Below, piece by piece: positions 30,095 to 37,720 of a stretch of 64,000 nucleotides of DNA. The stretch is from the NCBI RefSeq assembly GCF_031760065.1, contig NZ_CP134500.1, positions 5,456,001-5,520,000 of the forward strand. The letters run 5' to 3'. Made by a program: the position numbers and the translations under genes. This DNA is from Streptomyces durocortorensis (lineage in GTDB: Bacteria > Actinomycetota > Actinomycetes > Streptomycetales > Streptomycetaceae). Under the pieces are notes generated by a model, which was given only the letters and a program-made list of their open reading frames with translations, had not been told where the DNA came from and made no database searches. The first letter of the stretch is position 1, and every line of letters begins with the position of its first letter.

Positions 30095-31870
30095 TCAGTT
30101 GATCCTGATGAGCTTGGCCTTGAGGACGGCGAGCAGCCCGCCGTCGACGGTGACCCCCGTCTTGCCGTTGACGGTCACCGAGCGGCCCTTGATGTTCACG
30201 TCGCCCATACCGGCGTCGAGGGTGATGCCGGAGGCGGAGAGCGTCACCGAGCTCAGCTCCCGGCCGCCGCCGCGGGCCTTCACCAACAGCCTGATCTCGC
30301 CCTTCTTCTCGTCGAGGACGACGTCGAGCCGCTTGTCGCCGGTGGCCAGCCGCACGCCCGCCGGGCCGCGCGGGGCGTCCAGCAGCTCCAGCCGGTTGCC
30401 CGAACGGGACACCAGCGAACGGCGGTTGACCTTCCCGCTGGTCGGGTCGACCAGCGGGACGTCGTGCGCGGACGGCTTGTCGACCCCGTTGTAGAGGCCG
30501 CCGAGCACGTACGGGCTGTCCAGCAGCCCCTGCTCGAACCCGACCAGCACCTCGTCGTTGACCTCGGGGCTGAACACTCCGCCGCCGCCCTGGCCGCCCC
30601 ACTGCACCGTACGGACCCAGTCGGTGACGTACGTGTCGTCCAGCCAGGGGAACTTCAGGCGCACCCAGCCACGTTGGCCCCGGCCCTCCTCGCGGATGTC
30701 GGTGACCACCCCGATCGCCAGCCCCGGCATGCGCGGACCGCGCGACGGAGCGCTGCCGCCGGCGGCCAGCCCGGCCAGCGAACGGTCCGGTGAGGCGCTG
30801 ACGATCACCGTCGTGCGGTAGCCGGTGTCCGGTTCGAGGACGTGGTGCGCGGCGGTCGCGGTGTAGCGGCCGGAGAAAGCGGGCCCCACGTTGCCGAGCG
30901 CCACCGGCTGGCCCGCCCGCAGCTGCGGGTTCCCGTAGGCGACGGCTTCGATCTCCCCGAACCCGGAGCTGACCGAGGCGGCGAGGGCGCCGGCCACTGC
31001 GGTCGTCTCCGCCTGCGTCCGGTAGGGGGTGTCCGCGATCGTCGTCCGGGCGTTGGAGCCGAACGCCCCGGCCGCCAGCGACGGGCTCATCCCCGGGGTG
31101 ACGGTGTCGCTGCGGATGGACTGCTGCCGGGCCACCAGCCGCGTCTTGGTGTCGACGTTCCAGCCGCGCACCTCGACGCTGTCCGCCCCGTCCGCACCGG
31201 TCAGCACCGCCCGCAGGGCCACCAGGTTGTTGCCGTACTCCAGGACCATCGGGTCGCGCGTCGCGGAGGTCGACGGCGCGGGGGCCGAAGCGGCGGGCTT
31301 CGGCTTGGTGAACTGGAGCAGACCCTTGTCGTCCACCCGCACCACCGCCCCGCTCTCGGCCGCGAGGTGCTGGAGGAACTCCCAGTCCGACACGTTCGGC
31401 TGGGTCAGCTGCTTGTAGGTGATCGGCGCGGCCTCCACCTTCCCGCAGGCCAGCCCCGCACCGGCGGCGACCTTGCGTACGATGTCCGCCGTCTTCATGT
31501 TCCGGAAGGCCGCGACCTTCCGGCCGCGCTGGAGCCGGTGCGCCTTGGAGAACGCCCGCACGACCGTGAACGAACCGGTGGTGTCGCTGTCCAGCTCGAC
31601 CGCTGTGACCTCCCCGGTGAACAGCCGCTCGCGCACCCGCTCCTGCACGGTGACCACGGAGATCTTCAGCGGGGTGCCGATGGTGAGGCCCGTCGCCGTG
31701 AGGAACGTGTGGTCCGGGTCCCGGTACATCAGCACGGCGGCGTCCGGCAGCCCGACGTTCTCGTCGACGACACAGCTCACCAACTGCGCGGCCCAGGCCC
31801 GCGGCAGCTCGCCGGGCGCCTCGACGATCGGGTCGGCGGCGAAGGACCGGCCGGGGGATGTCGAGGTCAC
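30095..31870 (-). CDS. CIS spike protein, VgrG-like (gp27-gp5 fusion)
   Basis: This 591-aa protein is the central spike (Pvc8 slot). Residues about 1-360 form the gp27-like hub, including KTADIVRKVAAGAGLACGKV and NVSDWEFLQHLAAESGAVVR. An OB-fold follows at about 400-500 (AIGVVTDIREEGRGQRGWVR, then LKFPWLDDTYVTDWVRTVQW and NDEVLVGFEQGLLDSPYVLG). A short beta-helix stalk makes up the C-terminus. The GTG at 31870 overlaps the LysM gene stop (GTGA). No C-terminal toxin extension is present. Confidence 0.92.
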   Translation of the reverse strand: MTSTSPGRSFAADPIVEAPGELPRAWAAQLVSCVVDENVGLPDAAVLMYRDPDHTFLTATGLTIGTPLKISVVTVQERVRERLFTGEVTAVELDSDTTGSFTVVRAFSKAHRLQRGRKVAAFRNMKTADIVRKVAAGAGLACGKVEAAPITYKQLTQPNVSDWEFLQHLAAESGAVVRVDDKGLLQFTKPKPAASAPAPSTSATRDPMVLEYGNNLVALRAVLTGADGADSVEVRGWNVDTKTRLVARQQSIRSDTVTPGMSPSLAAGAFGSNARTTIADTPYRTQAETTAVAGALAASVSSGFGEIEAVAYGNPQLRAGQPVALGNVGPAFSGRYTATAAHHVLEPDTGYRTTVIVSASPDRSLAGLAAGGSAPSRGPRMPGLAIGVVTDIREEGRGQRGWVRLKFPWLDDTYVTDWVRTVQWGGQGGGGVFSPEVNDEVLVGFEQGLLDSPYVLGGLYNGVDKPSAHDVPLVDPTSGKVNRRSLVSRSGNRLELLDAPRGPAGVRLATGDKRLDVVLDEKKGEIRLLVKARGGGRELSSVTLSASGITLDAGMGDVNIKGRSVTVNGKTGVTVDGGLLAVLKAKLIRIN

Positions 31871-32589
31871 CGGCCGTCCTCCGCCCGGTGGTCTTCCAGC
31901 CCGGGCACCAGAAGCTCCCTGCCCGGGGTCAACTGCATGGGGTCGTCGATGCCGTTGGCGGCCGCGATGGTGCGCCAGGCGGTGGCATCGCCGTACTCCC
32001 GCCAGGCGAGCAGCGGCAGACTGTCCCCGGCCACGACCCGGTGCGTACGCCGGGCCTCCTTCGAACCCGACGTGGGGTTCTGGCCGGCCGGGTCCACGCT
32101 CGCCTCCTCGATGGAGAGGGAGCAGGTGGCGCGGAGCGGCTTCCCGTCGACGTCGAAGAGCGTGTACGACACGGAGAGGCTGGAGAGCACCCCGTCGAAC
32201 GAGGTCGTCTTCGCCGTGCCCCAGTCGAACCGCACCCACGGGCTTGAAGGCGTCAGGCGGGCCAGACTGCTCGGGGTGGGGACACAGGCGGTCATCAGCT
32301 GTTCGACCGCCTTCTCCACCGAGTTGTCGTGGGTGGCCGTGGCGTCGAGGAAGACCTCCAGCGACAGGGACCGGGGCCCGCTGCCGACGAACTCGGGCAG
32401 CGCGGACTGCCCGGCCGTCCGGGACGGAGTGCGCCGCCACTCGGTGCTCTTGCTCAGCGACAGCTTCGCGGGGTTGAACTGCAACGTGAGCCGGGCGAGC
32501 GTGCCGCCGGGCTTGGCGCCGACGGACGACGGCGGTTCCATGATGGTCAGCTGGGCGCGAGCGCGGCTCGCACGGGCAGCGGGTGACAT
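31867..32589 (-). CDS. CIS LysM-containing tube/baseplate adaptor (Pvc7/gp53-like)
   Basis: This 240-aa protein has an N-terminal beta domain typical of the family (LTLQFNPAKLSLSKSTEWRR) and a C-terminal LysM domain (VVAGDSLPLLAWREYGDATA, then WRTIAAANGIDDPMQLTPG). In contractile tails this protein links the tube to the hub. The ATG at 32589 has GGAGGAA at four to five bases. The gene overlaps the spike gene. The LysM domain here serves assembly rather than cell-wall binding in known systems. Confidence 0.88.
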   Translation of the reverse strand: MSPAARASRARAQLTIMEPPSSVGAKPGGTLARLTLQFNPAKLSLSKSTEWRRTPSRTAGQSALPEFVGSGPRSLSLEVFLDATATHDNSVEKAVEQLMTACVPTPSSLARLTPSSPWVRFDWGTAKTTSFDGVLSSLSVSYTLFDVDGKPLRATCSLSIEEASVDPAGQNPTSGSKEARRTHRVVAGDSLPLLAWREYGDATAWRTIAAANGIDDPMQLTPGRELLVPGLEDHRAEDGR

Positions 32590-32655
32590 TGCGTTCCTCC
32601 TTTCTCTGGGCCGATGCGGTCGGGGTTGTCGGGTCGGTCGGGGTGGTCGAGTCCG

Positions 32656-33081
32656 TCAGGAGGGCTCCAGGCCCTCGTGGGCGATCTCCAGCGTCTCGAT
32701 CGCCGCCTGGGAGTTGGCCGGGTCGAAGGAGGGCCCCTGCCAGCGCACCGGCACGATCCCCTGCACCTGCCAGCTGATGATCCGGCTGAGATCCGGTCGC
32801 AGCGCCACGATCTCGCCGTCCTTGGGCTCGACCCGCTGGATCGTCTCGTTGAGCCAGCGCGCGATCTTGAGCGTGTCGGCGGTGACGGGGCGGGTCAGCG
32901 TGATGTTGGTCCAGGTGATCCGCCCCGGCAGCTGCCAGGTGAACCCGTTGTTGCCGCCCTCGGCGTACGTCTCCATCTCCACCTCGGCGCCGAGGCCCGA
33001 GCAGGTGTGGAACGCGCCCAGGTCGCTGCCGCCGATCGCGAGCTTGAAGAACACGCTCGTGGCGAAGATGTTGTCCGTCAT
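32656..33081 (-). CDS. Second CIS tube-like protein (tube initiator, Pvc5 type)
   Basis: This 141-aa protein belongs to the T4 gp19/Hcp-like tube family (FFKLAIGGSDLGAFHTCSGL, EVEMETYAEGGNNGFTWQLP, NITLTRPVTADTLKIARWLN). It differs clearly from the main tube protein at 37224-37664. By gene order, just before the LysM adaptor and spike, it is the likely tube initiator that joins the hub to the main tube. The ATG at 33081 has only a weak Shine-Dalgarno sequence. Confidence 0.88.
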   Translation of the reverse strand: MTDNIFATSVFFKLAIGGSDLGAFHTCSGLGAEVEMETYAEGGNNGFTWQLPGRITWTNITLTRPVTADTLKIARWLNETIQRVEPKDGEIVALRPDLSRIISWQVQGIVPVRWQGPSFDPANSQAAIETLEIAHEGLEPS

Positions 33082-33156
33082 GGGTCAGTCTCTCGTCCGT
33101 CTTCTCGGCTGTCTCTGTCTGTCTCTCGTACGGGTCGGGGAGGTACGCCTCCGGGC

Positions 33157-36100
33157 TCAGCGGCGGCCGTCGTGCAGCCGCCCGGCGCGCTCCCGGCCCC
33201 GGCGCAGGTCCGCGCGGATGAGCCGGCTCACCGGGTCGAGCAGCCGACGGGCCAGCTCTTCCATGTCCGCACCGCTGAGCCGGTTCGCGGCGGGAGGCGT
33301 CTCGGCGGGCTCCGCGGACGCGTTGTGCGACGCGTTGTTCGACGACGTGTGGGGCTTCGTCTGGACCGCCCGGACCGGAACGCCGGTGATCCCGGCCTCG
33401 GCGGCCCGCTGAACCGCCCGCGCGGTGGCCGGTGCGGGGGGCCTGGGCGGAACCCGTGCGGAGAGACCGGGCGGAGGCGCCGGGGCCGCGCCGCCCCCGG
33501 GCACGGGCCCGGTGGCCTGGAGCCCGGCACTCTCGGGCACCACCGGCAGCGCCATCCGCTGGAGGGGCACGGAGGCCTCGCCCGGCCCGGCCGATGCGGG
33601 CGGATGCGGCCGCACGACGGGAACGGGCCGCGCGGAACGGGACGGTGGAGCCGGCCGCCCTGGCTCCCGTCCTGCCGTCGGCGCGGGCGCGGGCGAGGGC
33701 CGGTGCTGGGGCCTGCGGCCCGCCGGGTCGCCGCCCGTGCCTGTCGCGCTCTCGGCCGCCACGGCACGTTGGACGGTGCCGCCGGAGGCTGCGGCGGCGT
33801 TGGCGCGGAGGAGGGGAGCGGTCCGCCCGGGGACCGTACCCGAGGGCGTCGGAGGCTGCGGGGCGGTGCGGCGGTGCGCGGTCGGACGGTTCCCGGAGCC
33901 GGGTGACGGCGCGTCGGTGCCCGGTTCGGCCTGCGGTACGTCACGCCGCCAGGTGGCCGCGACGACCGGCCGGGCCGTGACGCCCGCCGCTGCCGTACGC
34001 GGTCCCGAAAAGCCTTCGGCGGCACCGGTGTTCACGGTCAGGGCCCGGCCCGGGAGCAGAGTCTTGGCCCGCTGGACGGCAGGCGTCGCAGCCCCGCCGC
34101 CGGAGGTCCGCGCCGCCTCCCGTTCCGGGCCGATCGGCCGGATGCGTACCGGGGCCGGGGGAGTGGCAGGGGACGATGCCGTACGCGTACGGAGCCCGGT
34201 CCCGGTCCCGGTTGCGGAGTGGTTGCGGGCAGGTGCCCGGTCGCCGTCCACCGCGCGCTGTACGGCGGCGGGTTCGGACCCTGCCGGGGACCCGGCGGAC
34301 GCCGAGAGCACGGGCATCGCGGGCGCGCCCGAGGAGGCCGGAGGGGGCGTCGGAGCGGGCGTCGCAGCCGCTGCCGGACCGGCCCCCCGCGGTGTGCCGG
34401 GGGACCGGCGGTCGCCGAGCAGCGGTACGCCGTTGCCGACCCGGGCGGTCGGCGGCAGCGAGGGGAGCGGTGCGCCGATCCCAGCGCGCGTACGTCCCCG
34501 CGAACCAGGGGCATCGGAGGGCTCGGCGCCACCGGGGCTCTGGGCCCGCACCGGCGCGGTGGCCGGTGCCGCCTGCACGGAAGGGGACGGCTGGGACCGC
34601 TGGGATGGCTGAGACGACTGGGATGGTTGGGGTGACCAAGACGGCTGGGACTGCCGGGACTGCCGGGACTGCCGGGACTGCCGGGATGGCTGGGGCGAAG
34701 AGCCCGGGGCCGGGGACGGCTGAGTCGGCCGCTGCGTTCGGGGCGCCGCGTCCGACGGCGGCTGCGCCGGGTCCGTGACCTGGCGCTGGAGCACCGGCAT
34801 CGCCGCCGTGGGCGGTACCGATGCCGGGCCGGACGGCACGACGGAGGCCGGCTCGTCGGTGCGGGACGGCACAGCCCCGGCGGGCAGTTCGCGTAGTGGC
34901 TTGCCCAGGGCGGGCCGTACTGTCTCGGCGGCCGTATGGCCGGCCGACGACGGGGTGGTCCGCTGGTCGGCTGCCGCCCGCTGCACGGCAGGGGTGGTGG
35001 CTGCGGTGACGGGAGCGGCCGGGGCGGCCGGTGCGGGGGGCGTTTCGGGTGTGGCGGGTGCGAGCCCGGTGATCTGCCGCAGCGTCATCTGGGGGCGCCG
35101 GGCGACGGTCAGCGGAGGGCCGGTCGGCCGAGGGCGTACGGGAGCGGGCCGCGCCATGGCCTGCGCGCCGGACGCACCAGCGTCCGCCACCAGGCCCATC
35201 GGTGAACCGAGGACAGCCCGCTGCACCGCCGGAGCGGGCCCGTTGCGGCCGGAGGATCCGGCGGAACTCGGGGAGTTCGGGGAGCTGGAGGAGCCGGGAG
35301 CGCCGGAGAGCCCCGACGGTCCGGAGGAGGACCCCGACGACCCTGGTGACCCCGACGGTCCGGAGGAGGAACCCGATCGGCTGGAGGATGCAGAGGGGCC
35401 GGAGGCACCTGGCGTACCGGAAGACGCTGACCGCCCGGAGGTTCCTGGTGTGCCCGAGGTCCCGGACTGGCCGGAGGATGCCGAGTACCCGGGGGTTCCT
35501 GGCGTACCGGAAGAGGCCGACCGGCCGGAGGTTCCTGGTGTGCCCAGGGTCCCTGACCGGCCCGAGAGTCCCGGTGTGCCCGAAGCCCCTGACCGGCCCG
35601 AGGACGCCGAAGGCCCGGAGGCTCCCGTCGTACCCGATGACGCCGATCGACCGGAGGTTCCCCGCGCGGGCGAGCCCTCTGACCGCCCCGACGAACCCGA
35701 CCTGCCCGAAGCCGCCGACGTGGACGTGGACGTGGACCGGCCGGAAGGTTCGGACGTACCCGGGGAACCCGTCCTGCCGGAGGGCCCGGGAGCGGCCGAC
35801 CGGTCGGAAGACCTGGACGTACCCGAAGACGCCGACGTACCGGAGGAGCCCGGCGAGGCCGAAGCCCCCCGCCGACCGGAGGACCCGGAGGACCCGGAGG
35901 ACGCCGACGGCCCCGAAGACCCCGACGTACCCGAAGAACGCGACCCACCGCTCGTCGACCGGTCCGACCGGCTCGACGGCTGGCTCGACCGCTGGACCGA
36001 CGGCGACCCCGGCCTCGGCTTCCGGCTGCCGTCGGTCGTCCCCGTCCCGGTGATGTTCCGCCCCGCCGCGGCAGTCGGCAGGTCCGCCACCGGCCCCGGC

Positions 36101-36546
36101 TCCTCGTCCGCCGGCCGGACCGCGCGCAGCAGCAGGGGCCCGCCGGGGGACGCCGTGCGCGCGCTGCCCGGGCGGGCGACTCCGTGGATGAGGCCCACCG
36201 GGGCCGATGGCAGGACGGCGTGGCCGAGTTCGCCGCCGAGGGAGGGGTCCTGCCACGAGGCGAGCTGCGAACGGAACCGCAGCCCGTCGCTCACGCCGAT
36301 CGAGGACCGGGCGACCGTCACCGACGGCGGGGCGACCCGGCGCCAGCCGCCGTCCCAGTCGCCCCCACCGGACACCCCGGCGGGCGGGGAGGGCGTGGCG
36401 ACGGGCGGGGGCGGTGCCGCCGACTCGTCGGCGTCCCCGCCCCGGCCGCCCGCGTTCGCGCCGCCCGCGCCACGACCGCCGCCGTCCCGCGCGGGTGCGC
36501 CGGTCCGCTGCCGGTCCGCACGGCGGAACCAGTCACCGAACCCCAC
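33157..36546 (-). CDS. 1129-aa low-complexity CIS protein, candidate tape measure
   Basis: I do not recognise a known domain. A short ordered N-terminus (about 65-130) is followed by a Ser/Gly repeat region (about 197-436). A long Pro/Ala-rich part then carries nine short [V/L]QR motifs (near residues 184, 441, 521, 586, 762, 824, 925, 996 and 1045). The C-terminus ends in a predicted helix (MEELARRLLDPVSRLIRADL, then RRGRERAGR). The GTG at 36546 has GGTGATC four bases upstream, overlapping the stop of the 52-aa gene. By gene order, after sheath, tube and chaperone-like genes, it stands where phages encode the tape-measure protein. Long open frames in the other strand are composition artefacts. 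Function is inference. Confidence 0.72.
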   Translation of the reverse strand: MGFGDWFRRADRQRTGAPARDGGGRGAGGANAGGRGGDADESAAPPPPVATPSPPAGVSGGGDWDGGWRRVAPPSVTVARSSIGVSDGLRFRSQLASWQDPSLGGELGHAVLPSAPVGLIHGVARPGSARTASPGGPLLLRAVRPADEEPGPVADLPTAAAGRNITGTGTTDGSRKPRPGSPSVQRSSQPSSRSDRSTSGGSRSSGTSGSSGPSASSGSSGSSGRRGASASPGSSGTSASSGTSRSSDRSAAPGPSGRTGSPGTSEPSGRSTSTSTSAASGRSGSSGRSEGSPARGTSGRSASSGTTGASGPSASSGRSGASGTPGLSGRSGTLGTPGTSGRSASSGTPGTPGYSASSGQSGTSGTPGTSGRSASSGTPGASGPSASSSRSGSSSGPSGSPGSSGSSSGPSGLSGAPGSSSSPNSPSSAGSSGRNGPAPAVQRAVLGSPMGLVADAGASGAQAMARPAPVRPRPTGPPLTVARRPQMTLRQITGLAPATPETPPAPAAPAAPVTAATTPAVQRAAADQRTTPSSAGHTAAETVRPALGKPLRELPAGAVPSRTDEPASVVPSGPASVPPTAAMPVLQRQVTDPAQPPSDAAPRTQRPTQPSPAPGSSPQPSRQSRQSRQSRQSQPSWSPQPSQSSQPSQRSQPSPSVQAAPATAPVRAQSPGGAEPSDAPGSRGRTRAGIGAPLPSLPPTARVGNGVPLLGDRRSPGTPRGAGPAAAATPAPTPPPASSGAPAMPVLSASAGSPAGSEPAAVQRAVDGDRAPARNHSATGTGTGLRTRTASSPATPPAPVRIRPIGPEREAARTSGGGAATPAVQRAKTLLPGRALTVNTGAAEGFSGPRTAAAGVTARPVVAATWRRDVPQAEPGTDAPSPGSGNRPTAHRRTAPQPPTPSGTVPGRTAPLLRANAAAASGGTVQRAVAAESATGTGGDPAGRRPQHRPSPAPAPTAGREPGRPAPPSRSARPVPVVRPHPPASAGPGEASVPLQRMALPVVPESAGLQATGPVPGGGAAPAPPPGLSARVPPRPPAPATARAVQRAAEAGITGVPVRAVQTKPHTSSNNASHNASAEPAETPPAANRLSGADMEELARRLLDPVSRLIRADLRRGRERAGRLHDGRR
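34650..34692. repeat. 9-bp minisatellite encoding SRQ repeats
   Basis: The unit GACTGCCGG repeats about four times. In the 1129-aa gene it encodes SRQ triplets at residues 621-632, followed by degenerate QPS repeats. The period keeps the reading frame, so copy number could vary without harm. Confidence 0.75.
35239..35958. repeat. Ser/Gly-rich coding repeat region within the 1129-aa gene
   Basis: Residues about 197-436 are built of degenerate repeats such as SGTPGTSGRSASSGTPG, with a unit of about 15 residues in places. The matching DNA is repetitive on both strands. It leaves long open frames on the plus strand that would encode collagen-like Pro/Glu repeats, which I treat as artefacts. Confidence 0.7.
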
Positions 36547-36550
36547 CTGA

Positions 36551-36709
36551 TCACCCGCCTTCGTTGACGCGGGTGTTGATCCGCGCTATCTCCCTCACCC
36601 ACTGCTGACGCTCAGCGTGGGTGAGGTCGAGAATGTCCTCACGCTGCCAATGGAAGTGGTAGGCGACGTACGCGATCTCCTCCCGCAACCGGGGAAGCGC
36701 GTACGTCAC
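36551..36709 (-). CDS. 52-aa DUF6760-like small CIS protein (tail-assembly-chaperone-like)
   Basis: This small protein starts at the GTG at 36709, which overlaps the TGA of the preceding gene (GTGA). It reads VTYALPRLREEIAYVAYHFH and then WQREDILDLTHAERQQWVRE, a short helical protein found in many actinobacterial CIS loci (DUF6760). Its frame lies -1 to the upstream 173-aa gene and is open 17 codons before the GTG. A -1 shift at the G run 36714-36718 would therefore fuse the two. The position between tube and candidate tape measure is where phages keep their second chaperone product. Function is inferred from position. Confidence 0.8.
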   Translation of the reverse strand: MTYALPRLREEIAYVAYHFHWQREDILDLTHAERQQWVREIARINTRVNEGG

Positions 36710-37227
36710 GATTCCCCCAGGCGCCCACCCGAGAGGTCCACCTCGAACGACCCGTGGCACAGCGGGCAGGTCACCGCGGCGTGCGTGTGGCCCTCGCTGT
36801 TGATCCGTCGGTAGAAGTCCTGGAGGAACGCGACGTCGGTCGCGTACATCCGCTCGACGACCCCGGCGTGCACATCGGTGACGGTGCCGAGCCGGGTGAT
36901 CACCTGGCTCAGCAGCACCACCGACAGATACGCCGGGTTCTCCTTCACCCGCAGGTCGATCTGCGGGCGCAGCTCGTCCCGGGCGGTCGCCAGCCGCATG
37001 GTGCCGCTCCGGTGCAGCTGGCCGTCGTCGTCCACGTACCCGCGCGGCAGCTCGAAGGTGAACTCCGTCTGGAGCGTCTCCCGTTCGCGGGAGCGAGGCG
37101 CGGCCGGCGCCGGGGCGGGGGCCGGGGCAGGGGCCCCGGTTTCCTCGCGTCCGGCGGAGGAGGTGGCGGCGAGGTTGTCGAGGACCTCTTCGAGGCCGCT
37201 GCCCGGCGAAACGGTCCTGCGCCTCAT
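36706..37227 (-). CDS. 173-aa CIS protein, probable tail assembly chaperone
   Basis: This protein starts at the ATG at 37227, overlapping the tube stop (ATGA). Residues 1-55 are Ala/Pro-rich and disordered. The central part (FTFELPRGYVDDDGQLHRSG, then MRLATARDELRPQIDLRV) and the helical end (VVERMYATDVAFLQDFYRRI) resemble phage tail assembly chaperones of the E/41/14 type. One CxxC pair lies near the end (VTCPLCHGSFEVDL). The gene order sheath, tube, this gene, small gene, long gene matches phage P2 (FI, FII, E, E', T). Function is inference; the gene itself is certain from context and codon use. Confidence 0.82.
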   Translation of the reverse strand: MRRRTVSPGSGLEEVLDNLAATSSAGREETGAPAPAPAPAPAAPRSRERETLQTEFTFELPRGYVDDDGQLHRSGTMRLATARDELRPQIDLRVKENPAYLSVVLLSQVITRLGTVTDVHAGVVERMYATDVAFLQDFYRRINSEGHTHAAVTCPLCHGSFEVDLSGGRLGES

Positions 37228-37664
37228 TCGACGACGATCTCCTCGAAGGTGATGGTCACCGTCTCGGTCGCGGCGCTGGACTCGCCCGCCTTGAGGGACG
37301 GGCCCTCCCACTTGGAGGCCCAGCCCTGCATCAGCTGGATGCGGCGCACCGTCTCACCGGTCGAGTCCTTGATCTCGATCGTGAGGTTCTGGCGCGCGGT
37401 GTCGACGGCGCCGTTGTTGAGCGTCTCCTTGATCCAGGTGGTGAACTCGCTGCTCTGGTCGAGACCGCGGGTGATCGTCACCTCGCCCGCCTGGCGTGCG
37501 CCGGGCTGCTTGCGGATGATCTGCTTGCCCTCGGCGGTCACCTGACGGACCTCGACGACTTCTTCCTCGACGGTCATGCCGCTGATCTCCTGGATGGACT
37601 CCACGAGGTAGCCGCCGAGCTGAACGCCGAAGACGTGGGTGGAAAGAGCGTCGCCCTCTGCCAT
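37224..37664 (-). CDS. cis1: CIS inner tube protein (Hcp/gp19-like)
   Basis: This 146-aa protein is the main tube subunit (Pvc1 type). It opens MAEGDALSTHVFGVQLGGYL and has the conserved end of the family (IQLMQGWASKWEGPSLKAGE, then TETVTITFEEIVVE). It would polymerise into the hexameric tube inside the sheath. The ATG at 37664 is 56 bases after the sheath stop. It overlaps the next gene. Compared with the tube-like protein at 32656-33081 it is the expected major subunit because it directly follows the sheath. Confidence 0.92.
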   Translation of the reverse strand: MAEGDALSTHVFGVQLGGYLVESIQEISGMTVEEEVVEVRQVTAEGKQIIRKQPGARQAGEVTITRGLDQSSEFTTWIKETLNNGAVDTARQNLTIEIKDSTGETVRRIQLMQGWASKWEGPSLKAGESSAATETVTITFEEIVVE

Positions 37665-37720
37665 GACTCTGTGTCACCTGTTCCGATTCGAAAGTGAAGT
37701 GGTGGGGGAGGACCGCGAGG

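Noticed and set aside
33941..36256. 771-codon second minus-strand frame within the 1129-aa gene
   Set aside because: It is out of frame with the start after the 52-aa gene and has an Arg/Gly-rich product. It is a shadow in repetitive DNA.
34775..36550. 591-codon plus-strand frame encoding collagen-like Pro/Glu repeats
   Set aside because: It lies opposite the 1129-aa CIS gene. The minus-strand gene fits the operon overlap chain, has a ribosome site and an ordered C-terminus, so the plus-strand frame is a composition artefact.
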